A DNA stretch of 60,439 bases from Myxococcales bacterium (GTDB lineage: Bacteria; Myxococcota_A; Polyangia; Polyangiales; Polyangiaceae), in assembly GCA_016794345.1 (NCBI GenBank), contig JAEUKE010000147.1, positions 1 through 60,439 on the forward strand, written 5' to 3'. Position numbers and translations under genes: made by a program. This document shows, one piece after another, positions 16,249 through 24,791 of the stretch; the stretch's first letter is position 1, and every line of letters begins with the position of its first letter. The notes beneath the pieces are model-generated. The model did not search any database. It worked only from the letters and a program-made list of their open reading frames with translations, and was not told the origin of the DNA.

Positions 16249-16827
16249 ATGCGTTTCGGCCTGCTCTCCTTCGGTTTCGGCCTCCTCGGCCTCTCACTCG
16301 TGGCCTGCTCCAGCAACGTCACCACCGTCTTCGGGGAGGGAGGCGCCGGCGGGGACGGCGAGGGGGCCAGCGGCGCCACGGGCCCCGGAAGCGGGCCGAC
16401 CTCCGGTACCGGGCAGACCGGGACGTCCGGCCCCGGCGCCACGAGCGGGCCCGGCTCCAGCGTGAGCGGCACCTCGAACGTCAGCGGGTCGACGACGAGC
16501 AGCAACCCCACGACAAGCAGCGTCTCGGTCGTCTCGGGCAGCACGTCGAGCGGGATGACGTGCGACATGGGATCTTGCGACACCTGCATCGAGTGCTCGA
16601 TCAACACGACCTGCTCGGGGGCCTACAACGCCTGCTTCAACAACCCCGAGTGCTCGGCGTTCGTGATGTGCCTCGAGGGCTGTCAGAACCAGGGGAACCC
16701 CGACGCCTGCTACCAGCAGTGCTTCGAGCAGTACCCGAACGGGGCGCAGCTCTACCAGGAGGCTGTCTTCTGCGTGATCTGCAACGACTGCTACCAGAGC
16801 TGCGACGGGCAGAGCGCCGGCTGCTGA
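16249..16827 (+). CDS. Ser/Thr-linker lipoprotein with Cys-rich C-terminus
   Basis: A 192-residue lipoprotein with signal peptide and lipobox LVAC, a Gly/Ser/Thr linker of about 80 residues, and a 75-residue C-terminal domain with about 14 cysteines arranged mostly as CxxC and CxxxC pairs (CDMGSCDTCIECS, CFNNPEC, CYQQCF, CVICNDCYQSC). This pattern is common in myxobacterial lipoproteins of unknown function. The nested hairpin at 16855-16897 may terminate it. Confidence 0.75.
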   Translation: MRFGLLSFGFGLLGLSLVACSSNVTTVFGEGGAGGDGEGASGATGPGSGPTSGTGQTGTSGPGATSGPGSSVSGTSNVSGSTTSSNPTTSSVSVVSGSTSSGMTCDMGSCDTCIECSINTTCSGAYNACFNNPECSAFVMCLEGCQNQGNPDACYQQCFEQYPNGAQLYQEAVFCVICNDCYQSCDGQSAGC

Positions 16828-16854
16828 GCCTGGGTCGCTGAACCCTGGGCCCCC

Positions 16855-16897
16855 GGGGACCGGGTGGTCATTAAACCGCCCACCCTGGGCAGTCCCC
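16855..16897 (+). terminator. nested hairpin after the lipoprotein gene
   Basis: GGGGAC (16855-16860) pairs with GTCCCC (16892-16897), and inside it GGGTGG (16862-16867) pairs with CCACCC (16880-16885). It lies 28 nt after the stop at 16827. There is no T-run after it, so terminator function is only likely, not shown. Confidence 0.35.
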
Positions 16898-17032
16898 CTG
16901 CGGCACCAGGCCTCAGTATTCCAGCGCGGTTTCGCTATTCCGTTGCGAGGGGACAGGATCGGCGACTTACGCGAGGGCCCCTGGTGGTACGTCCGTTGCG
17001 ACTGGAACTGGGTCCGCTCCCGAGGCCCGCCC

Positions 17033-18556
17033 ATGCGCTATCTCTTCGCCGACGCGACCCCGTTCCCCCTCAACGAGAACTTCCTGACGACGCTCTGCTC
17101 GGCGACCGACGCGTGCGTCGCCATCCTGCAGGCGGACGATCAGGTCGACGAGATGAACCGCGCGATGCGCGAGGCGGAGGTTCGCGCCGGCCAGGAGCAG
17201 CTCCACCTCATGCAGGTCGCGCAGCGCATCGAGGAGACCTTCGGTCCAGAGTCCGCCACGCGAACCGGCACCACGGTCAGCGAGACCGCGTATGCGAAGA
17301 TCGGCGATCTCGCCTGGCAGACCCTCTCCGAAGCGAAGAGCGCGATCGCCAAGCAGCGCGAGTCCGCGATCGCCGCGGCCGTCGCCGCTTCCCCGCGCGG
17401 CCAGGTGTTGCCGGCGCTCAGCAAGTTCCTGAGCCAGCACCAGGTCCCCGACACCGCATGGGGAATCCGGTGGAGCGCCGCCGCGAAGAACGCGCCCACC
17501 AAGGCGGAGCTCTACGCGCGCACGCCCTTCGGCCTCGAGCTCTCGTTCGACGTCGCGATCCCGAACGACCACCTCTTCGCGCGCCCGGTGCAGGCGAGCC
17601 TGCTCGAGAAGGTCGTCGTCGTGAGCCTGATGAAGAAGCCCCTCATCGGCAAGCCGCGCCCGACGCCCGAGCGGTTGCACGAGCTGTTCGTGACGGCCGT
17701 GACCCTCACGCCGGACCGCGCCGCGATGACCTTGAAGGCGAGCGGCTCGAAGCCCGCCGAGGGCTTCGAGGTCGTCCTCGACAGCGAGGGCTCGCGCGAC
17801 GTCACGCTCACGCGGATCGACCGCGCGGGCTACCCCGCCGCGCAGAGCGAGAAGCTCGGTCGTGAGGACGCCGCCACCGTGCACCGCCTCTGGTCGCGCG
17901 TCGTGAACACCATCGCCACGCTCCTTCCCTACCGCCGCTCCGCCAACAAAGCGCTCTTCGGCGGTGTGCCGGTCGGCGAGGTCGCGCGCCCGGCCGTCGT
18001 CGCCGAGGCGATCATCTTCGCCATCGCGCCGCTCGTCCGCGAGATCGCGCGGCGCACCGCGACCCCCGGCGAGCTCGCGCTCAAGCGCTTCCTGGGCGAC
18101 GGCTGCCGCGAAGAGATCTTCATCACCTACGAGACCGTGCTCGAGCGCATCCGCGGCCTGTCCGACAAACACCACGCCAAGTTCGATCCGTTCGGCCTCC
18201 GTCCGGGCGGGCTCTCGGTACGACCGGTCGCGCCCCTGGCCTCGTCGGTCAGGCCCGTTCCGAATGGCAGCCAGGCGCCCGCAAGCGTTCCCCCGCCCTC
18301 CCTCGGCGCGCCGGCCAGCGGCATGCAGGCCGCGAGCATGAACGCGCCCATGAGCGCGCCGCCTCCTCTCGCCACGCCGGTCCCGCAGCTGCGGACCTCC
18401 CCGCCGCCCGCCATGCAGGGCGGACCTGCGCCCATTGCGCCGACCTCCTCTGCGCCGACCCGGCCCATCACCATTCACCCGCCGGCGATCGCCGGCAACG
18501 TCCGCATGCTCCCGCAGGTGCGGCCGCCCAAGCCGCGACAAGTCGCGTCGGCTTGA
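17033..18556 (+). CDS. conserved protein of unknown function, Pro-rich tail
   Basis: A 507-residue protein starting MRYLFADATPFPLNENFL. The first ~380 residues form a soluble, mainly helical domain (helices around the EMNRAMREAEVRAGQE stretch, and a FELSFDV/AIPNDHLF segment). The last ~140 residues are low-complexity Pro/Ala/Ser (repeated PPP, APAS, MSAPPP), likely disordered. No signal peptide or membrane segment is seen. I do not recognise a named family. ATG at 17033 is preferred to an in-frame ATG at 16943, whose extra 30 residues are Arg/Trp-rich and not protein-like. Confidence 0.65.
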   Translation: MRYLFADATPFPLNENFLTTLCSATDACVAILQADDQVDEMNRAMREAEVRAGQEQLHLMQVAQRIEETFGPESATRTGTTVSETAYAKIGDLAWQTLSEAKSAIAKQRESAIAAAVAASPRGQVLPALSKFLSQHQVPDTAWGIRWSAAAKNAPTKAELYARTPFGLELSFDVAIPNDHLFARPVQASLLEKVVVVSLMKKPLIGKPRPTPERLHELFVTAVTLTPDRAAMTLKASGSKPAEGFEVVLDSEGSRDVTLTRIDRAGYPAAQSEKLGREDAATVHRLWSRVVNTIATLLPYRRSANKALFGGVPVGEVARPAVVAEAIIFAIAPLVREIARRTATPGELALKRFLGDGCREEIFITYETVLERIRGLSDKHHAKFDPFGLRPGGLSVRPVAPLASSVRPVPNGSQAPASVPPPSLGAPASGMQAASMNAPMSAPPPLATPVPQLRTSPPPAMQGGPAPIAPTSSAPTRPITIHPPAIAGNVRMLPQVRPPKPRQVASA

Positions 18557-18591
18557 TTCGAGCGCGGGCGCTCGGCGGCCCGCGGCTCCAG

Positions 18592-19218
18592 CTACACGCC
18601 GGGCGGAAACCAGCCGACAAGAGTCTGCTTCAGCTTGACAAACGCTGGGTCCACGCACCCGCTCAGCGTGACCTTCTTCGCAATCTCCGCGTAACGAGCA
18701 GAGGAGCGCGGCCTTCGGACCTCTCGGAGCGCGTGCTCCATCGCTTCCTTCGGGCGAGCTGGCTTGCTCTGGCCAGGTTGAAGGAACCCCTGCGCCTCCA
18801 GCCACGGACGAAGTGCTGGCACCCTGGCTCCCCAGCCGAGCTCGCGATCGACGTGCGGTGAAGTGCTCCATACCCAGGCGTCGAACTCGGGGGCGACGAC
18901 GATCGCTCCACAACGGTTCGCCCAGCCGCTCGAGGCGAGGTTCATCTCGACCTCAGCCTCAAGCTCGGTGCGGATCCTGTCGTCTCCGCAGCCCTCACGA
19001 TCGAAGAGCACAAGGGCGTGGTCGAAGCGAACCAACTGAGGTCGCAAGAAGTCATGGGAACGCCGCAGGCACCCCGGGTCACGCTCCGGGTGAACGAAGA
19101 CCTCAAAAGAGATTGGGCGCATTCCCATGGCCTCGTGGCGGCGCAACACCTCGCGAACGCCGTGCTGGGCATTGCCATCGGCGGTGAGGACGACGAGATC
19201 TCTCGTCGCGTCCGCCAT
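18592..19218 (-). CDS. Toprim-like partner of the OLD-type ATPase (possible MAD4-like)
   Basis: A 208-residue soluble protein. The N-terminus RDLVVLTADGNAQHGV, the segment FDHALVLFDREGCGD and the later IVVAPEFDAWVW are placed like the E...DxD...E elements of Toprim-related DUF4276/DUF4435 proteins. The C-terminal RPKEAMEHAL...RSSARYAEIAKKV is also typical of ATPase partners. It resembles MAD4 of the methylation-associated defence system as I remember that family, but this is not certain. The start ATG shares its A with the stop of the ATPase gene (TGATG), so the two are translationally coupled. An upstream in-frame ATG at 19272 is less likely. Confidence 0.6.
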   Translation of the reverse strand: MADATRDLVVLTADGNAQHGVREVLRRHEAMGMRPISFEVFVHPERDPGCLRRSHDFLRPQLVRFDHALVLFDREGCGDDRIRTELEAEVEMNLASSGWANRCGAIVVAPEFDAWVWSTSPHVDRELGWGARVPALRPWLEAQGFLQPGQSKPARPKEAMEHALREVRRPRSSARYAEIAKKVTLSGCVDPAFVKLKQTLVGWFPPGV

Positions 19219-20477
19219 CAGCTCAGCACTCCGCTGGCGAAGAGAGTGCCGAGGCTCGTCTCGCCGCGCCAACTCTTGAGCGCCGGATGCTCACTCCCCC
19301 GCACGATGGCAGTCGCACCGCTCACGGTCTTCCCAAAGCACAGCACGTCCTTTGGCTCCACCAGGCTGAGCACCACCGGGGAGTGCGATGCCACCAAGAT
19401 CTGTGCGTCGTACGCTGACGAAAGAGACTGCAGTGCTGCTTCAGCGGCGCGCGGGTGGATTCCGTTCTCTGGCTCCTCGATCAAGAACACTCCGCGAAAG
19501 TCGGGCAGGTAAGCGGGGAGGGTCAGTGCGAGCAAACGGAGCGTCCCATCCGAGGCCATCCACGAGGGCACTTCGATGCCGTTCTCGTAGGACAGCATCA
19601 GGTAGCGATGCTTGTCGTCGGCGCGCTCGACCGTGCGGACCCCGGATAGGTCAGGGAGCGCGGTGCGGAGGTGCTTCACCCACTCGGCAAGACGGCTCTT
19701 GTCCTCGGCGCTCCCGTGCTCGAGCGCCGCGATGACCCAAGGCAGGTTCGAGCCGTCGGGCTTGAACCCCCGCCCCTTGCCCGGAGGACTCGCGCGACGC
19801 ATCGCAACGCTGTTCAGCACGAACGACTGCACGCCTTCCGACAGCAGCCTCTTGAGCCAAGTCGTGGCTGGGAACTTCGACTCGTCCTCGGGAAGGTTGG
19901 CGAGGGCGGACTTTCTTGGTCCAAGCCTGAACGGGGTCACCCATCCTCCCTTTCCAGCCTCGCTGGTGGTCTCCGGATAGAAATTGTCGTTGCCGCCTTG
20001 GACCTTGTTGACGATTTTGCGCCTGCCCTCTTGCTTCGGTGTGAGCAGGGAAGCGCGTTCGGGGGCATCCGACGGAAACACGTCGAGCTGCGACCATGTC
20101 GGGGGCGTAGCTTGAAACAGCAACACTGTCTCAGCGCCGAAGCCAAGCTCGGGTGTCGTCTCGATCGAGACCTCGTAGCGGATGGTGTCGTACTTCCTCT
20201 CCGCGAGAGCCGACCGAATGTCCGCAGGCAGTGAAGCCTCGATGGCGAGCTGAAATGCTCCGCCGGAACGCCGCCACGTGAGATCCTGAGGAGTTGTCGT
20301 TCTATCCTCGACGGCGGCCTCCAGGCCTTCTGAAACAATCCGCCCGAGGAAGGCGATCACGTCGAGGAACGTCGTCTTACCGCTCGCGTTGGGACCGACG
20401 AGCACCTGAAACGGTCCAAGTCCTTGGCTGATGTTGCGCAGCGACCGAAAGTTGAGCGCCTCGATCTTGTTGATCAC
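19218..20477 (-). CDS. AAA/ABC-type ATPase, OLD/RecF-like
   Basis: A 419-residue SMC/ABC-type ATPase. It shows Walker A GPNASGKTTFLD (about 28-39), an ABC-like signature WMASDGTLRLLALTL, Walker B VFLIEEPENGIHP and the switch VASHSP. This is the standalone AAA_21/AAA_15 architecture used in OLD, PARIS, Gabija-like and MADS defence proteins, where the ATPase senses or clamps a trigger and a partner nuclease acts. The start is GTG at 20477 (GTGATCAAC) with GAGG about eight bases upstream. The start overlaps by 4 nt (GTGA) the stop of a small upstream frame. The downstream Toprim-like gene is coupled. Confidence 0.8.
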   Translation of the reverse strand: MINKIEALNFRSLRNISQGLGPFQVLVGPNASGKTTFLDVIAFLGRIVSEGLEAAVEDRTTTPQDLTWRRSGGAFQLAIEASLPADIRSALAERKYDTIRYEVSIETTPELGFGAETVLLFQATPPTWSQLDVFPSDAPERASLLTPKQEGRRKIVNKVQGGNDNFYPETTSEAGKGGWVTPFRLGPRKSALANLPEDESKFPATTWLKRLLSEGVQSFVLNSVAMRRASPPGKGRGFKPDGSNLPWVIAALEHGSAEDKSRLAEWVKHLRTALPDLSGVRTVERADDKHRYLMLSYENGIEVPSWMASDGTLRLLALTLPAYLPDFRGVFLIEEPENGIHPRAAEAALQSLSSAYDAQILVASHSPVVLSLVEPKDVLCFGKTVSGATAIVRGSEHPALKSWRGETSLGTLFASGVLS

Positions 20478-20706
20478 TTCTCGCCTCGACCGAGCACGAA
20501 ACCGAAATCTTCGCGCGGGGCACCAACCTCATAACACGGGCACCACGCAGCGGGGCGTCCGCTCGTGCGGTTCCGCAGATGCTCGCATGTTACCTCGCCC
20601 CCGCGAACGCAGGCGAACCTGCCTCCGCTCGCTCGTGCTCGCAAAGTGCGACGGTTTCGCGTCGGTCGAGGCGACAACCGTCGAGGGCCGTGCGCGTCGT
20701 TCGGGG

Positions 20707-20910
20707 TCACCACGCCCTCTTCGCCGCGCTCGACCCGAAGCTCCCTCCCGCCCGAGCAACAGCCCGCCTGCACGAGCACGCCCCAGAGAAGGTCGCCCTT
20801 CCCCGGAAGGGGCACACCGGGGTGCCAGAAGGCGAGGGCAGCGGAGGTGCGGCACCGCCGTCATCGCAGGCAAGAATCAGCATCGCGCCCACGGCAAACG
20901 CCGTCTTCAC
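20707..20910 (-). pseudogene. truncated duplicate of the RCC1-repeat lipoprotein 5' end
   Basis: A 67-residue frame with lipobox LILAC followed by DDGGAAPPLPSPSGTPVC, nearly identical to the start of the frameshifted RCC1 gene at 22146 (ACGDGGAAPPLPSPSGPPVC). After this the similarity stops and the frame ends in Arg/Ala-rich nonsense. A different frame of the same stretch (to 20474, overlapping the ATPase start by 4 nt) has SGGRFACVRGGEVTC, reminiscent of a decayed RCC1 blade. Best read as the remains of a second copy. Whether any part is expressed is unknown. Confidence 0.5.
20813..20871. repeat. 59-bp direct repeat, copy A
   Basis: Matches 22028-22086 at 56 of 59 positions in the same orientation. 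It covers the lipobox/Pro-rich linker coding part of the RCC1-type lipoprotein and marks a partial duplication about 1.2 kb apart. Confidence 0.9.
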
Positions 20911-20917
20911 GAATGAC

Positions 20918-22146
20918 TCACTCCGGAAAGCCCTTCGTGTAGTCGTTGGCTTGATCGAGCGGAACCGGCCCCGGCCCGCTCAAGCCCATATCGAGACCTC
21001 GACCGGTATACTCTGAGCTCCCCTGACACCACACGACCGCATCACTCAGAAGAGCGCAGACGACCTGACCCTCTGCTTGCACAGCGACCACAGTCGAGAG
21101 ATTCGGCACCCGAGCGGGCGAGGTGAAGATCGTCGGCGCAGAAGGCGAGCCGTCGATCTCGTTGGCTGTGTTGCCCGACCAGCACCAGAGTGTGCCATCG
21201 GCTCGCACGGCGCAAGCGATGCCCGAGCCCGCATCAATGGCTACGACGTCCGAGAGGCCCGGCACAGGTGCCGCGAGAGGAAAGAAGTAGTCTTCGGGCC
21301 CCGTCCCTTGAATCTCTCCCCCACGCCCGAGCTGCCCGCGCGAGTGGGTACCCCAGCACTGCACCGTCCCGTCCGACACCAGCGCGCAGGTGAATGCACC
21401 GCCGGCGGCGACCTGCACTGCGTTCTGGACGCCGACCACGGGCTTGGCCTCCAGGCGGTCGACGGTGGTGCCGTCCCCGAGCTGCCCCGCCGAGTTTCGG
21501 CCCCAACACCAGACCTCCCCCTCTAGCGTCACCGCACAGGCGTGCGTACCCATCGAGATCTGCTTCACCGGCGGCAGGCCCGGTACCGCTCGGTTGCAAC
21601 CGCCACCGGGTAGTACGGGAACACCCCCCACCACACGGCGACATCGTCATCGCGAATGGCGAAGGCAACCCGTTCCCCTGCTGTGACGCTCTTGGCCCCG
21701 TCGAGGCCGTTCACGCGCGTGGGCACCCCCGGCTCGGCGTCCGGGTCCTCCGCGGGCGCGGGGATCTCCGGTGACGCGGACCAGACCCGAACCGCTCCAT
21801 CCGCGTAGGTCGCGATGCCCCCGAAACTGCCAACGGCGAGCGAGGTCGCACAGGCAATCCGGTTCGCGAGGCCCGGCCAATACCATTGACCCGTGTACTC
21901 GGTCACCGTGCATTGCGCCTTCCCATTACCGCCCCAGCAGCGCGCCGCTCCATCGCTGAGGCGCACGAGTGCCGTTGGATACCACAGGGAGAGCTGAACA
22001 GGCCGAGGGTCCTCTGCCGGAAGCGAACACACCGGGGGGCCAGAAGGCGAGGGCAGCGGAGGTGCAGCACCGCCGTCACCGCAGGCGAGCTGCGTGAAGG
22101 CCACGACAGCCCACACCAAGTCAGAGTATCTCGAAGAGGTCCTCAT
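20918..22146 (-). pseudogene. RCC1-repeat lipoprotein, frameshifted
   Basis: Two adjoining frames make one protein of about 400 residues. The first (22146 down to about 21590) has a signal with lipobox QLAC, a Pro-rich linker and beta-propeller blades (ALVRLSDGAARCWGGNG, GIATYADGAVRVW, FAIRDDDVAVWWG). The second (about 21590 to 20918) continues with typical blades HACAVTLEGEVWCWGRN, AGGAFTCALVSDGTVQCWG, IACAVRADGTLWCWSG and VVCALLSDAVVWCQG. RCC1-type propellers in myxobacteria are secreted surface proteins. The frames switch near 21580-21600 (one base out), so this is a broken gene or a sequence error. Confidence 0.72.
22028..22086. repeat. 59-bp direct repeat, copy B
   Basis: Second copy of the repeat at 20813-20871 (three mismatches), inside the 5' end of the RCC1-repeat lipoprotein gene. 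Confidence 0.9.
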
Positions 22147-22331
22147 CGCTCCACAAGCCTTGCTCCTCGCAGAACCTCGCCATCCTTGTCAGGTCGTCCT
22201 TGAGCTCGTCGCCCACGGGCACTCAGCCACCTGCGGCCAGAAGCGCGGCACCGCTCCATCGCGGTTGCCACGCAGCGTATCGCGTCTCCCATTCTTCGGC
22301 ATCAACCCCCTCCCCAACCTCTCCACCGTTC

Positions 22332-22571
22332 ATGAACGCGTTCGACCAGGTGCGTCGCGCCCTCACCTACCTCCGGTGGGACGAGGGGGATCTCGAGAGC
22401 ATCCTACCTGCCTTGTTCAACGGCCGATACAAGGGCACCAAGACCGAAGCGGAGGAGCCCGCCACGCCCGTGGCGCCGGGACCGGCGCAGCCGAGCACCA
22501 ATGGCGGCGCCGTGCCGACCGGTCCGATGACGGCCGCGTCCATCCTGAACAGCGACCCGCTCGAGACGTGA
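22332..22571 (+). CDS. small protein upstream of the HerA-like gene
   Basis: A 79-residue protein: MNAFDQVRRALTYLRWDEGDLESILPALFNGRYKG-type helical N-terminal half followed by a Pro/Thr/Ala-rich tail. No family is recognised. It ends 19 nt before the HerA-like gene and runs in the same direction, so it is probably in the same operon and may be a partner of that ATPase (inference). ATG at 22332 is the first start giving a globular-looking N-terminus. Confidence 0.55.
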   Translation: MNAFDQVRRALTYLRWDEGDLESILPALFNGRYKGTKTEAEEPATPVAPGPAQPSTNGGAVPTGPMTAASILNSDPLET

Positions 22572-22590
22572 TCGCCCTGAGGTCGAGACG

Positions 22591-24052
22591 ATGAAACCCT
22601 CGCTCTACCTAGGCGTGTCGCGCGCGATGCGCGGGGAGGCGCAAGCTTCCCCGTGGCATCTTCCCGCCCACCACCTCGTCACGCACGGGGTGGTGGTCGG
22701 GATGACCGGCAGCGGCAAGACAGGCCTCGTCACCGTATTGGTGGAGGAGGCGCTCCGCGCGTCCATTCCGGTGATCGCCATCGACATCAAGGGCGATCTC
22801 CCGAACCTCCTGCTCGCCTTTCCGAACTTCGAGATGGAGGCCGTCCGGCCTTGGATCCCACAACACGAGCACGCGGATGAGACCGACGCCGATGCCCTGA
22901 AGCTCGCGGCTGACCGCGAGGCTGGCCTCGAAGCGTTCGGCATCGGCGAGCCGGAGATCGTCCACTACGCCGCGCGCACGCACGTTCGGGTCATCACGCC
23001 CGGTGCGGACGCGGGTGAGCTCTTGCACGTGCTCTCCGCGCTCGAGCGCCGGTCCGCTCGCTGGACGGAGGACCCCGACGGCGCGCGGGCGTCGCTCTCG
23101 GCGGCCATCTCGCTCGTCTTGCGCTTGCTCGGGCGCGATCCCGATCCGGCGCGGAGCCGCGAGCACGTGCTCCTCTCGGTCATCGCCGAGCAGCGCCTCG
23201 CGAACGGGCAGCCCGCCGATCTTGCCGCGCTCATGCCGGAGATCGTCGAGCCGCCGTTCCAGTCGATCGGCGCGCTGACCGTGAACGACTTCATGCCGAA
23301 GCGCGCCCGCAAGGACCTCGCGTCGGCCGTGAACAACCTCCTCGCGTCGCCGACGTTCGCGAGCTGGCGACAAGGCGCGACGCTCGACGTCGGCGCGTGG
23401 ATGCAGCCGGTCAATGGCCGGACGCCCGCCACCATCATCAGCGTCGCCCACCTCGACGACGACGAACGCGCGCTCGTACTCGGCGTGGTGCTCGAGGAGA
23501 TCTCTCCTGGGTGCGCGGCCTGCCCGACTCGCAACGCCTCCGCGCGCTCGTCGTGTTCGACGAGACCTATGGCTTCCTGCCGCCCCACCCGGCCGCGCCG
23601 CCGACCAAGCGACCGCTCGTGGCGCTCATGAACCGGAGTGTGCGGAGTCCACGAAGTGGACGGAGTACACGGAGGTCCGACGGAGCGAAGCGCAGTCGCA
23701 ACAGGCGCGCGCGTACGGCGTCGGCGTCGTCATCGCCACCCAGAACCCGATGGACCTCGACTACCGCGCCCTCAGCAACGCCGGACTCTGGTGCCTCGGC
23801 AGGCTCCAGACCGACGCCGACCGCGAGCGCGTCATCGAAGGCATCGCCAACGAGTCCGGCCAGGGCGGCAGCGCCGAAGAGATCGCCGCCGTCCTCAAGA
23901 AGCTCAAGCCCCGGTGGTTTCTCGTCCGCGACGCCCAGGCCGGCGGCCACACGCACTTCCTACAACCCAGGTGGGCCATCTCCTTCCTGAGAGGCCACAT
24001 GACCAGGCACGAGATCCGCGCCGCCCGCCGCCAACAAGGAGCCCAGCCATGA
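22591..24052 (+). pseudogene. HerA/DUF87-like ATPase, two lesions
   Basis: The three frames together form one ATPase. The first (22591 to about 23505) has Walker A VVGMTGSGKTGL and IAIDIKGDLPNLL. A second frame then gives WVRGLPDSQRLRALVVFDETYGFLPP (Walker B VVFDE). A third, from about 23702 to 24052, gives QARAYGVGVVIATQNPMDLDY and WCLGRLQTDADRERV. The first junction (about 23500) needs one extra C in GATCTCTCC to restore the frame. The second is a ~68-bp insertion (23633-23700) between GTGGCGCTCATGAA and CAGGCG. HerA-type hexameric translocases act in DNA processing or defence. As written, this gene cannot make full-length protein. Confidence 0.75.
23633..23700. repeat. ~68-bp insertion with hairpin and CGGAG motifs
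   Basis: The insertion lies inside the HerA-like gene where homologues read continuously from LVALM to QARAYGVG. It holds a perfect GTCCAC-gaa-GTGGAC hairpin and repeated GGAGT/CGGAGT/CGGAGG words. CGGAG-type words in tandem are typical of dispersed short repeats in several bacterial phyla. The exact edges are uncertain by a few bases. Confidence 0.55.
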
Positions 24053-24249
24053 CCTACGATTCCGTCACCCGAGAGGAGCTACGCGTCGCGTGGGAGATCG
24101 TCGAGGAGGCCCTCGAGGACATGCAGGCCATGCTGCAGGGAATCGAGGTCGACGAGAGCAAGCTGCGGAAGCACCTGATGAACAGGCTCCTGTGGACGGA
24201 GTCGGGGAGGGAGATTTTGAGGGGGGTGATGGACGTGGGCAGAGCGTAG
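24049..24249 (+). CDS. small helical protein coupled to the HerA-like gene
   Basis: A 66-residue acidic helical protein (TREELRVAWEIVEEALEDMQ then HLMNRLLWTESGREILRG). Its ATG overlaps the TGA of the HerA-like gene by 4 nt (ATGA), indicating translational coupling in an operon. No family is recognised. Confidence 0.6.
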   Translation: MTYDSVTREELRVAWEIVEEALEDMQAMLQGIEVDESKLRKHLMNRLLWTESGREILRGVMDVGRA

Positions 24250-24388
24250 GCAGCAGACCGCGCTTACCGACGTTTCTGTCAGCTAGAAGGCCGTTTCGGG
24301 ACCTAAGTACGCGAAAAGCGTTTGTGCAGGTGGGCACACCTGCCCACCGCTCGCTGCTCGCGCTCGGACCGAGCCACGTGACAATCCT

Positions 24389-24691
24389 GTGAACACGACC
24401 GCTGACGTTGACCGTGTCGCGGTCTACTTGATAGGAGACTCCGGAGCGCAGCACGCAATGGAGGGGCCGCGATTCACCTGGGGAGACACGGTTCGCGTTG
24501 CGACCGGCGCCCTGCAGGCGTGGCGCTCGGGAGCAATCGCCGAAGTGGTGGGCTTCCGGGAGGTCGACACACCTGCCGTCGCGCTCGAGCTCGATGCCGC
24601 GATTGGCAGCACCCTGTACCTCGTCGAGTTCTCGGACGGATCGTCGTTGGAGATCCCCGAGGCCGCCATCGAGGCCGCCGAAGAGCAGTGA
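24389..24691 (+). CDS. hypothetical protein
   Basis: A 100-residue protein from GTG at 24389 with a beta-rich pattern (TWGDTVRVATGAL, IAEVVGFREVDTPAVALELDA, TLYLVEFSDGSSLEIPEAAI), looking like a small SH3-like barrel. An in-frame ATG at 24458 is an alternative start. No family is assigned. 139 nt separate it from the preceding gene and nothing else is seen in that gap. Confidence 0.5.
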   Translation: MNTTADVDRVAVYLIGDSGAQHAMEGPRFTWGDTVRVATGALQAWRSGAIAEVVGFREVDTPAVALELDAAIGSTLYLVEFSDGSSLEIPEAAIEAAEEQ

Positions 24692-24791
24692 CGCCATCGC
24701 GACAATGGAATCACGGTGATAACCACCTGGTGCTCTTCTCTCAGCATCCTCGAAGACGGCGACGCCTTCGGCTTCGAGGTAGACTCGGCCC

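Noticed and set aside
18592..19218. Calling a complete MADS methylation-associated defence system
   Set aside because: Only an ATPase and a MAD4-like partner are seen; the methyltransferase, kinase and other MAD genes are not in the window.
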